DNA of 64,000 nucleotides, taken from Mannheimia cairinae. GTDB lineage: Bacteria > Pseudomonadota > Gammaproteobacteria > Enterobacterales > Pasteurellaceae. The stretch lies in contig NZ_JAQSJE010000009.1 in NCBI RefSeq assembly GCF_028649535.1, positions 310,001 to 374,000 on the forward strand, given 5' to 3'. The position numbers and the translations under genes are program-made. The notes beneath the pieces are model-generated. The model did not search any database. It was not told the origin of the DNA and saw nothing but the letters and a program-made list of their open reading frames with translations. Shown piece by piece: positions 56,846 to 64,000 of this stretch; position 1 is the stretch's first letter; every line of letters begins with the position of its first letter.

Positions 56846-57619
56846 CTAAAGCTTGTTCAAATAATTTTTCCCGCCTAATGCATTTACTTGGCGAATAATC
56901 CAAGCTTGCCGTTTTCGCATAGATGGACCTGGTTTATCTACTTTATAAACAATAGGGTTTGGTAAGGAAGCCGCCAATAGTGCAGATTCTTGTAATGTTA
57001 AATTTTTAGCTGATTTCTTAAAAAAATGTTGAGCTGCAGCTTCAACCCCAAAAATCCCCTCGCCAAATTCTGCAATATTCAGATAAACTTCTAAAATACG
57101 CTCCTTTCCCCAAATTTTCTCTAGTATAATGGTAAGAGGTACTTCAATGCCTTTTCTTATCCAACTTTGACCGTGCCATAAGAACATATTTTTTGCGGTT
57201 TGCTGTGAGATAGTCGAACCACCTCGTACTTGTTTTGATTTTGAATTATGTAACAATGCCGTTTCTATCGCTTTGAGATCCAACCCAAAATGGCTTTCAA
57301 ATTTTTGATCTTCGGAAGCAATTACCGCCATTTGCATTTGCCAAGCTATATTATTAAGATTAACCCACTCTTTTTTTATTTGATAATCGTTACCTTGTAA
57401 CACATTTTCAATTTTCTTTTGCACCATATAAGATGAATAAGGCACAGGAAAAATGGAAAATAAAAGTGTGAAAATAATAAAGAAGCTTCCAAAAAAAGTT
57501 ATAATTCGACTAAAAATAAACCATAGCCAGCCTTTTTTAGAGGATATTTTTTTAGGTATAAAAAAAAGCATTAGCTTCTTAAATAATTTAGTCAGCCATC
57601 TGCTTTTAGTCTTTGCCAT
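56846..57619 (-). CDS. mtgA: Monofunctional peptidoglycan glycosyltransferase MtgA
   Basis: A 257-residue inner-membrane glycosyltransferase (GT51) that polymerises lipid II without a transpeptidase domain. A basic N-terminus and one membrane helix (about 33-56) precede the GT51 motifs: the catalytic ASEDQKFESHFGLD, RGGSTISQQTAKN, and KERILEVYLNIAEFG. It is slightly longer at the N-terminus than E. coli MtgA (242). Its start lies within the last 14 bp of trpR, and nfsA starts 9 bp after its stop. Confidence 0.94.
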   Translation of the reverse strand: MAKTKSRWLTKLFKKLMLFFIPKKISSKKGWLWFIFSRIITFFGSFFIIFTLLFSIFPVPYSSYMVQKKIENVLQGNDYQIKKEWVNLNNIAWQMQMAVIASEDQKFESHFGLDLKAIETALLHNSKSKQVRGGSTISQQTAKNMFLWHGQSWIRKGIEVPLTIILEKIWGKERILEVYLNIAEFGEGIFGVEAAAQHFFKKSAKNLTLQESALLAASLPNPIVYKVDKPGPSMRKRQAWIIRQVNALGGKNYLNKL

Positions 57620-57914
57620 TTACCCTACCATTTACCCATTGTAAAAAATCTTGGTCTAAGGTTTTAAGCATATTAGAACCTCGTGTAATTGTCGCTGCAC
57701 TGGTATTTAGCTTTTGTTGAATTTCACGTTGTGATTCATTTCCGTCTAATAATGCTTGTACAATTTGCAAACGAAGTCCTAATGATCCTCGCTCATCCGC
57801 TGTTAAAAATAGAGAGAAAAACGGCTCTAATTTATCTTCTTCAACAGCCTGTTTTAAGAGTACTAAAAACTGCTCCCACTCTTTAGCATCTCTTTGGTTA
57901 TAAAGTGTTTTCAT
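57606..57914 (-). CDS. trpR: Trp operon repressor TrpR
   Basis: A 102-residue all-helical repressor that binds trp operators when loaded with tryptophan. The HTH is residues about 67-88 (QREIQQKLNTSAATITRGSNMLK). Upstream helices LTADERGSLGLRLQIVQALLDG match the TrpR core. It overlaps mtgA by 14 bp. trpA, the last gene of the operon it should control, is at the right end of this window about 5.5 kb away. No trp operator was seen here; the operon promoter lies outside. Confidence 0.95.
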   Translation of the reverse strand: MKTLYNQRDAKEWEQFLVLLKQAVEEDKLEPFFSLFLTADERGSLGLRLQIVQALLDGNESQREIQQKLNTSAATITRGSNMLKTLDQDFLQWVNGRVNGKD

Positions 57915-57929
57915 TCCTTTTCCTCAATA

Positions 57930-57991
57930 AAACAAGCGGTCATAAAAATGCTATTTTTTGCAAAAAATCATTTAAAAACAACCGCTTGTTT
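57930..57991 (-). terminator. Inverted uptake-signal hairpin between lolA and trpR
   Basis: An 11-bp perfect stem: AAACAAGCGGT (57930-57940) and ACCGCTTGTTT (57981-57991). TTTTTTGCAAAAAA lies in the loop. It separates lolA from trpR and likely terminates lolA transcription. Confidence 0.6.
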
Positions 57992-57996
57992 ATCTA

Positions 57997-58638
57997 TTAT
58001 TTCTTCGCTTTTTTACCACCACGTTGGTCGTCTAAAGCGGCACCTTTTGGTACGCTAAATTTAAATAGTTCGTTTGAAACATTGCCTGTTGTAATGTTTC
58101 TTAGAATATATAAATTACTTTGTCCATCACGTTCAATCGTGCTGAATCCTTTTAACAAACCACCTTGATCAATACGTATATCAAATTGCTTTAAGTTACT
58201 TTTTTTCGATTTTGGTTTAAGCACAAAAGTATCTGCATTTTGGGTTACATCATATTGCTCCCAATGGCTTTTATCGCTACTGGTTAAAAGCACAAAAGGC
58301 GTATTATTTACCGCATCTTGCACTGTATTTACCGTTACTTGCGAAACAAAAGGATCGTAAAACCATAAATCTTTTCCATCAGAAACAATCAAATTCTCTT
58401 GTGGTGATTTGGTATCCATTCTAAATAAATTAGGACGTTTTACTTGAAACTTACCGTTACCTTTTTGGATCTCTTTACCTTTGCTTGAGCGTACTGTTTG
58501 GTCAAAGTCTGCACTGTATTGACTAACCTGCTCTAAACGACGTTGTAGTTCAGCAACAGATTGAGCATCCGCCAAAGCACTCCCTGCTAAACCTAATAGT
58601 GCCAAGCTAAATACCGATTTTTTAAATAATGTTTTCAT
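57997..58638 (-). CDS. lolA: Outer-membrane lipoprotein carrier LolA
   Basis: A 213-residue periplasmic chaperone carrying lipoproteins from LolCDE to LolB. The signal peptide [23 protein letters not shown] is cleaved at DAQS. The half-barrel strands carry [29 protein letters not shown], with the conserved arginine in the RPNLFR stretch. The C-terminal [15 protein letters not shown] is typical. In E. coli the lolA neighbours are ftsK and rarA; here rarA is about 30 kb away and lolA sits between polA and trpR. Confidence 0.94.
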   Translation of the reverse strand: MKTLFKKSVFSLALLGLAGSALADAQSVAELQRRLEQVSQYSADFDQTVRSSKGKEIQKGNGKFQVKRPNLFRMDTKSPQENLIVSDGKDLWFYDPFVSQVTVNTVQDAVNNTPFVLLTSSDKSHWEQYDVTQNADTFVLKPKSKKSNLKQFDIRIDQGGLLKGFSTIERDGQSNLYILRNITTGNVSNELFKFSVPKGAALDDQRGGKKAKK

Positions 58639-58754
58639 CTGTTTTCCTTATTGTTAAAGAAGAATAAGTGGTTCTTCTTTGACAATGAAATAACTAAAAG
58701 TTTCATATTAATGCACTACTACAACAATACAATAAAATAATATGGTTGTATAGA

Positions 58755-61619
58755 TTAATGTGCTTCATCCCAATTATCGCCAACACCAACCTCTGCAATT
58801 AGCGGGACGTTAAGCTTAATCGATTTTTCCATTTCTGTTTTAATCAACTGGCTGTAATGCTCAATTTTATCGGCTTTCACTTCAAATACTAATTCATCGT
58901 GAACTTGCATAATCATTGTGATTTCATCATTGTTGCGAATTGCTTTATCAATCCCAATCATTGCCACTTTGATGATATCTGCCGCTGTGCCTTGCATTGG
59001 GGCATTGATTGCCACCCGTTCTGCCGCTTTACGTAAAATCGCATTACTAGATTTAATATCCGGCAGATATAAACGGCGACCAAATAGCGTTTCAACATAG
59101 CCTTTTTCTGCTGCTACTTCTCGAATATCGGTCATAAAATGTTGTACGGCTGGGTAGCGTTGGAAGTAGAGATCCATATATTTTTGTGCCTCTGCTCGCC
59201 CAATACCAAGTTGGTTCGATAATCCAAATGCCGACATACCATAAATTAAGCCGAAGTTAATCGCCTTAGCACTACGACGTTGTTCGCTTGTTACTTCATC
59301 AAGTGCAACATTAAAAATTTCTGAGGCAGTCGCTCGGTGAATATCTTTGCCTTCCGTGAAAGCCTCGATCATTCCCTCATCATTAGAGAGATGTGCCATT
59401 ATGCGTAGCTCAATTTGAGAGTAGTCCGCCGCCACAATTTTATAGCCTTCTCGGGCAATAAAGGCTTGGCGAATTCGTCTTCCCTCTTCATTGCGGATCG
59501 GAATATTTTGTAAATTCGGATCGCTTGATGAAAGTCGCCCCGTTGCTGTAACCGCTTGGTTGTAAGAGGTATGCACCCGCCCTGTTTTTTTATTAATCAG
59601 CTGCGGTAGTTTATCTGTATAAGTGGATTTTAATTTGCTTAGCCCACGATGTTCCATTAACAATTTCGGCACAATATGCCCTTTTTGAGCTAACTCATCT
59701 AATACTTCCTCATTAGTAGAAGGAACCCCTTTAGGTGTTTTTTTCAACACAGGTAAGCCTAATTTTTCAAACAGAATTTCTTGTAACTGTTTGGTTGAGG
59801 CTAAATTAAAACTCTGCCCTGCCTCCGTATGCACTAATTGCTCGATCTCTTTTAAGCGTTGTTCAATTTCTACCGATTGAGCCAATAATTTTTTCGGGTC
59901 AATCAATACCCCATTGCGTTCAATACGAGAAAGTACGCTTACCAACGGCATTTCGATTTCATCAAACAGTTTGACTAATTCTGGCTCTTTGGCTAGATTT
60001 TCCCATAAGACTTGGTGTAATTTCATTGTTACATCGGCATCTTCTGCCGCATATTCCGCCGCTTTTTCAATCTCAATTTTGTCAAAAGTAAGTTGATTTT
60101 TGCCTTTGCCGGCAATCTCCTCAAATGGAATCGTTTTATGCCCTAAATAGCGATATGCCAAATCATCCATATTATGGCGACCTGTACTATTTAGAGTGTA
60201 AGATTCAATCATCGTATCAAATGCCACACCTTGCAGTTCAATACCGTAATTGGCAAAAATGGTTAGATCATATTTAATATTTTGCCCGATTTTTTTAATA
60301 TCTGCGTTTTCTAAAATCGGTTTTAATTTGTTTAAACAAGAGGTTAAATTTAGCTGATTTTTTACCAATTCTTCGCCTGTTTCTGCATTATCATCTTCTG
60401 CTTCTGCAAACATATCCGCTTGCTGAGGCTGAGCTTTTTGTTTATGCCCAAGCGGAATATAGCAAGCCTCGCCATTTTCTAAGCCTAATGAGATCCCAAC
60501 TAGATTAGCGGATATTGCATCAAGACTGTCGGTTTCAGTATCAATGGCAAAAACACTTGCCGATTGTAACTTTTTAAGCCATTCCGCAAATTTTGCCTCC
60601 GTATCTACCGTTTCATATTGACTACGGTCGATCTCAATTTGCGTGGCAGTTGCAAATTTTTCGTCTTTTTTGACCGCTTGTGTCGCTTGGTAGTTATTCG
60701 GAACTTTTTCTGCTGCTACTTGTGTTAATGGATTAGCATTTTGATTCACTTCATTTAGCCAACGTTTAAATTCGTAATGTTCAAATAGTGTGGCTAATTC
60801 CGCTCGATTTTGTGGCTGAGTTAAAAGTTGATCGTGCGTAACCTCTAATTCTACATCGGTTTTAATGGTAGCAAGCAGATAAGATAAATCTGCATTGGCT
60901 TTTTCAGCCTCTAATTTAGGAGCGAATGTTTTTGCCCCACGGAAAGAGAGGGTAGCAATTTGGTCTAAATTTTCATAAATCTGTTTTAGTGAACCGATGC
61001 CTTGCAATAAGGCGAGTGCAGTTTTCTCCCCCACCCCTTTCACACCGGGGATATTGTCTGATGAGTCGCCCATTAATGCTAAGAAATCGATAATCAATTC
61101 TGGTGGAATACCATATTTTTCAATTACACCTTGACGGTCTAACAAGGTATTGTTCATTGTGTTAATCAACATAATGTGATCGTTCACCAGTTGTGCCATA
61201 TCTTTATCGCCGGTGCTGATTAACACATCTTTGCCATCTTTTGCAGCTTGTACTGCAAGGGTGCCGATAACATCATCAGCCTCAACCCCTTCAATCGAAA
61301 TAAGTGGAATACCTAAGGCTTTAATAATTTTATGAAGCGGTTGAATTTGCGAACGTAGCTCATCAGGCATTGGCGGACGGTGCGATTTGTATTGCTCGAA
61401 TAGTTCATCTCGGAAGGTTTTGCCTTTTGCATCAAACACCACCGCAATATGGCTTGGTTCAACTTGTGAAATCAGGCTTTTTAGCATATTGAGTACACCA
61501 TACATCGCCCCTGTTGGCTCGCCACTACGATTAGTTAGCGGAGGAAATGCGTGAAATGCACGATATAAATAAGAAGAACCGTCCACAAGAACGAGGGGAT
61601 TTTGTGCGATTGTTGCCAT
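58755..61619 (-). CDS. polA: DNA polymerase I
   Basis: A 954-residue repair polymerase. It has a 5' nuclease domain (1-about 290; SLYRAF-type start, [21 protein letters not shown]), a 3'-5' exonuclease with active-site residues (D360 and E362 in [11 protein letters not shown]451), and the polymerase domain with motifs A ([14 protein letters not shown]), B ([14 protein letters not shown]) and C (VHDELVFE). It is about 26 residues longer than E. coli Pol I. The extra length includes an acidic insert (about 393-422) with QADMF at 400-404. A linker segment (313-323) is encoded by an uptake signal. Confidence 0.96.
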   Translation of the reverse strand: MATIAQNPLVLVDGSSYLYRAFHAFPPLTNRSGEPTGAMYGVLNMLKSLISQVEPSHIAVVFDAKGKTFRDELFEQYKSHRPPMPDELRSQIQPLHKIIKALGIPLISIEGVEADDVIGTLAVQAAKDGKDVLISTGDKDMAQLVNDHIMLINTMNNTLLDRQGVIEKYGIPPELIIDFLALMGDSSDNIPGVKGVGEKTALALLQGIGSLKQIYENLDQIATLSFRGAKTFAPKLEAEKANADLSYLLATIKTDVELEVTHDQLLTQPQNRAELATLFEHYEFKRWLNEVNQNANPLTQVAAEKVPNNYQATQAVKKDEKFATATQIEIDRSQYETVDTEAKFAEWLKKLQSASVFAIDTETDSLDAISANLVGISLGLENGEACYIPLGHKQKAQPQQADMFAEAEDDNAETGEELVKNQLNLTSCLNKLKPILENADIKKIGQNIKYDLTIFANYGIELQGVAFDTMIESYTLNSTGRHNMDDLAYRYLGHKTIPFEEIAGKGKNQLTFDKIEIEKAAEYAAEDADVTMKLHQVLWENLAKEPELVKLFDEIEMPLVSVLSRIERNGVLIDPKKLLAQSVEIEQRLKEIEQLVHTEAGQSFNLASTKQLQEILFEKLGLPVLKKTPKGVPSTNEEVLDELAQKGHIVPKLLMEHRGLSKLKSTYTDKLPQLINKKTGRVHTSYNQAVTATGRLSSSDPNLQNIPIRNEEGRRIRQAFIAREGYKIVAADYSQIELRIMAHLSNDEGMIEAFTEGKDIHRATASEIFNVALDEVTSEQRRSAKAINFGLIYGMSAFGLSNQLGIGRAEAQKYMDLYFQRYPAVQHFMTDIREVAAEKGYVETLFGRRLYLPDIKSSNAILRKAAERVAINAPMQGTAADIIKVAMIGIDKAIRNNDEITMIMQVHDELVFEVKADKIEHYSQLIKTEMEKSIKLNVPLIAEVGVGDNWDEAH

Positions 61620-61682
61620 AAAAATCTCTTTATTATCAATAAAATATTGGCTTTATTATACAAGATTAAGGGCATAAAAGGA

Positions 61683-61719
61683 TAAAAAAAGCGTATTTCT
61701 GCCATTGCCGAAATACGCT
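61683..61719 (-). terminator. Terminator after the YdgA-family gene
   Basis: A 10-bp perfect stem (61690-61699 with 61710-61719, arm AGCGTATTTC). On the minus strand it is followed by TTTTTTTATC. Confidence 0.85.
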
Positions 61720-61739
61720 CTATTAGCTTAAGATAATTC

Positions 61740-63149
61740 TTAGAATGAACCGCCAACACCCATCATAATTGCAAATAATGCGAGTTGAATTTCATTTTCA
61801 GTCAATTCACGGCCATTTAATAGCAGCTTGCCATTTTCAGCAATAAGTTCTATGCCAATACTTTTACCATCAACGTTTCTTAATCCGCTAAACTCTGCAT
61901 TTGCAAAAGCAGTATCCACTTCTTGTTTAGCTCTTGCTTTGGCTTCATCTTCGCTTAATTTTTCTTTCACCATCGCAATTTGGCGAATAATATCTTCTGC
62001 ATACTCACGATTTACATTAGATGTAAATTTACTCGGTGAGAGCGTTTTAATTATTTCATCATAATTACTCAGGTTTTGAAGGTCGAATGACGCAACATTT
62101 AAGAGCAATGCTAAATCAAATTTACCGTTATCTTTTTCAAAAGAGAAATTATTAATATCGAATTTGAATGATTTGGCTAATAATTGTAAAAGCATTTCGC
62201 CTGTTTCACTATTTTCTAAAGCGTCTGGCTCTGAAAATGCAGGAATAAGATCATTTGCTAATTTGGCATCAAAATCATAAGCCATATCCATTTTCCACTT
62301 GCCTAGCTCCACACCTTCTATACTGAAAGAGCTTGCATCTAATTTACCATTAGAAATAAAACGATCGCCTTTTAACGCATTCTCACCGTGAATCACAATA
62401 TCTTTAATTTGTGATAATTTGGCATTTTGTTGTTCAGCTTCTTGGAATTGGAATTCAACAGATTTAATCTTCGCACTACCTTTACCTAATCCTAAATTTT
62501 CATATCCCTGTTGTTTTCCCGTCTGGATATCATAAGACATTCCTTGTAGTTGCAAAAATCCTTCTTCTGAGATGAATTTTAGATTATCTAAATAAACTGT
62601 ACCCTCTGTATTTTTCGTCCCTTGATCGTAACTATATTCTACTTTAAGTGGTGTAACCTCTACTGCTGCAGTCTCATCACTAAAATTAATTGAAGATAAT
62701 GTAAACTCTCCATCAGCTTTGCCAGAATAGTGAATATTAGTAATACCAGTGCCTAATTGCTCACCCAGTATTTTTTTTAGCTGTTCTGGTGCTTGTACAT
62801 TATTTTCCACACTCATTAATACAGGCGATAAATTAAATTTAGCTAAGCGATTTAATGGCAGGGGGCCGTGATGGATTTTATCATTACCGATAAAAGTCAG
62901 TTTTTCATCAGCAATCTCAATGTCTAAACTATATGTTGCATCTGAACTAAAGAAATGACGCTGGATTTGAACATCTTTAATGGCAATATTGCTACCATAC
63001 TGAGCATTAATTACATTTAATTGGCTATTTGCCTGCTCAACTAATTGATGATATTTTTCTTCAACTTGTTTACCTGTGTACCAGCTTCCGCCAACGGCTA
63101 CTGCACCAATAACCGCAACCACTGAAGTGGCAATTTTAGTTAATTTCAT
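61740..63149 (-). CDS. ydgA: YdgA-family (DUF945) envelope protein
   Basis: A 469-residue protein with an uncleaved-type N-terminal hydrophobic segment (IATSVVAVIGAVAVGGSWYTG) that likely anchors it in the inner membrane. The following GKQVEEKYHQLVEQAN and repeated beta-rich stretches match the DUF945/YdgA family. The C-terminal ENGKLLLNGRELTENEIQLAL is also typical. Function is unknown; E. coli YdgA is linked to the envelope. It ends at a strong terminator upstream of polA and is preceded by the trpA end region. Confidence 0.85.
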   Translation of the reverse strand: MKLTKIATSVVAVIGAVAVGGSWYTGKQVEEKYHQLVEQANSQLNVINAQYGSNIAIKDVQIQRHFFSSDATYSLDIEIADEKLTFIGNDKIHHGPLPLNRLAKFNLSPVLMSVENNVQAPEQLKKILGEQLGTGITNIHYSGKADGEFTLSSINFSDETAAVEVTPLKVEYSYDQGTKNTEGTVYLDNLKFISEEGFLQLQGMSYDIQTGKQQGYENLGLGKGSAKIKSVEFQFQEAEQQNAKLSQIKDIVIHGENALKGDRFISNGKLDASSFSIEGVELGKWKMDMAYDFDAKLANDLIPAFSEPDALENSETGEMLLQLLAKSFKFDINNFSFEKDNGKFDLALLLNVASFDLQNLSNYDEIIKTLSPSKFTSNVNREYAEDIIRQIAMVKEKLSEDEAKARAKQEVDTAFANAEFSGLRNVDGKSIGIELIAENGKLLLNGRELTENEIQLALFAIMMGVGGSF

Positions 63150-63267
63150 ATTTTTCCTTACGTTGTAAATAGAATGTTAAGAATGATAAGTATCTGAGTA
63201 GATTACCACTTTTTCTTATCTGTTCAACTATTAACTTGAGATATTTTCTTAATTCGCCGTTTTTCCT

Positions 63268-63303
63268 ATAAAAAACGCTTTTAACCTTTCGTTAAAAGCG
63301 TTT
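63268..63303 (-). terminator. Terminator of the trp operon (after trpA)
   Basis: A 13-bp perfect stem (63273-63285 with 63291-63303, arm AAACGCTTTTAAC), 5-nt loop. On the minus strand it is followed by TTTTTATAGG. Confidence 0.85.
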
Positions 63304-63337
63304 GCAAATTATTTGGAAAATATAACCGCTTGTAAGA

Positions 63338-64000
63338 TTAAGCTTTCGTTGCAGCTTTCATTGATTTGACAAACTCAGCCATTTCTTTAACTAAATTCGC
63401 TTGATTGCCCAAATTACTTTCGATAATTTTCACAATTGCTGAACCTGAAATCGCACCATCTGCACCTAACTGTAGTGCTTCTTTAACCTGTGTAGGTTTT
63501 GCAATACCAAAGCCTTGCAAAATCGGAGCGGATTTTGCTTGTTTTAAACGTTCCACTAAATTATCTAAATTACTGGCGTGAGATTGATTTTCTGCACTGG
63601 TTACACCTGCACGAGAAACTAGATAGGTGTAACCTTCTGTTAATTGGGCAATACGTTCAATCGTCTCTTGATCTGCATTTGGTGGGCAAATAAATACAGA
63701 TTGAACACCGTATTTTTTAGCAGTAATACTAAATTCTTCTGCAGCAAGCACCGGCACATCAGCAATTAAAACCGCATCCACACCAGTTTGTTGGCAACGT
63801 TGGAAAAATACATCTGCTGTAGGTACAAAAATCAAATTTGCACATAGTAGTAAACCGATTGGAATATTAGGATATTTTGCTCGGATTTGTTCAATCATTT
63901 TAAAGCAAGCATCCGTGCTATAGTCGCCATCTAAAGCTCGCTTATTGGCGGCTTGAATAACGGGGCCATCAAGAAGCGGATCAGAAAACGGAAAACCTAA
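63338..64000 (-). CDS. trpA: Tryptophan synthase alpha subunit (5' end outside window)
   Basis: 220 codons plus stop are visible; the N-terminus lies beyond the right edge. The alpha subunit cleaves indole-3-glycerol phosphate and passes indole to TrpB. The visible catalytic aspartate is in FSDPLLDGPVIQ. VLIADVPV, FICPPNADQET, YLVSRAGVT and the C-terminal GADGAISGSAIVKIIE phosphate loop follow. It is the last gene of the trp operon, ended by a strong terminator. The rest of the operon is off the edge. Confidence 0.95.
   Translation of the reverse strand, partial: LGFPFSDPLLDGPVIQAANKRALDGDYSTDACFKMIEQIRAKYPNIPIGLLLCANLIFVPTADVFFQRCQQTGVDAVLIADVPVLAAEEFSITAKKYGVQSVFICPPNADQETIERIAQLTEGYTYLVSRAGVTSAENQSHASNLDNLVERLKQAKSAPILQGFGIAKPTQVKEALQLGADGAISGSAIVKIIESNLGNQANLVKEMAEFVKSMKAATKA

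Overview
The window is AT-rich bacterial chromosome from a member of the Pasteurellaceae. The best evidence is the many copies of the DNA uptake signal core ACAAGCGGT, often followed by a downstream TTTGCAAA block. This is the Apl-type signal of the Actinobacillus/Mannheimia/Bibersteinia branch, not the Hin-type AAGTGCGGT. Protein sequences and gene neighbourhoods also fit that family. I cannot name the species from sequence alone.

Almost all of the window is dense housekeeping sequence, and both ends cut a gene: tmcA on the left and trpA on the right. 1-11.5 kb holds tmcA, an aromatic/aspartate aminotransferase, accD-folC, mazG, cpxR-cpxA, an unpaired MacB-type ABC exporter, a Nif3-like protein and a beta-carbonic anhydrase. 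11.5-20 kb holds ilvIH, argA (with tandem ArgR boxes), a YegP-like protein, an EexN-like lipoprotein, pepP, a small XRE regulator with a striking operator-like palindrome, glpX, zapB and tdk. 20-26 kb holds uvrB and an efe-type iron/haem locus (efeO, efeB and a periplasmic protein, but no FTR1 permease), behind a perfect CRP site. 26-31.8 kb holds znuB, rarA, mreBCD and an ArgO-like exporter. 31.8-40 kb holds udk-dcd-ytjA, metR, asd, a cystine transporter, and a four-gene run of yaaA, a lipoprotein, fieF and a DUF2310 protein. 40-52.6 kb holds glmU, galU, manB, csrA, alaS, uspA, fnr, fabI, rnb and apaH. A tRNA-Val(GAC) follows, then about 1 kb of decayed DNA with a dead toxin-antitoxin pair. 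The last 10 kb holds a short malic enzyme, nfsA-rimK, trpR-mtgA, lolA, polA, a YdgA-family protein and trpA.

Functional groupings are amino-acid synthesis (ilvIH, argA, asd, metR, trpA/trpR), envelope growth (mreBCD, glmU, galU, manB, mtgA, lolA, zapB), redox and metal control (fnr, cpxRA, efe, fieF, znuB, yaaA), and DNA upkeep (polA, uvrB, rarA, mazG, dcd).

I found no CRISPR array, prophage, intact insertion sequence or obvious new defence system. The most interesting signals are subtler. Uptake signals inside genes are translated into recurrent peptides in unrelated proteins. PolA carries a clamp-binding-like QADMF pentapeptide in an insert. Terminator-like hairpins abut start codons with little or no Shine-Dalgarno sequence. 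Two REP-like palindromes form the N-terminus of a lipoprotein. A broken toxin-antitoxin locus lies beside tRNA-Val.
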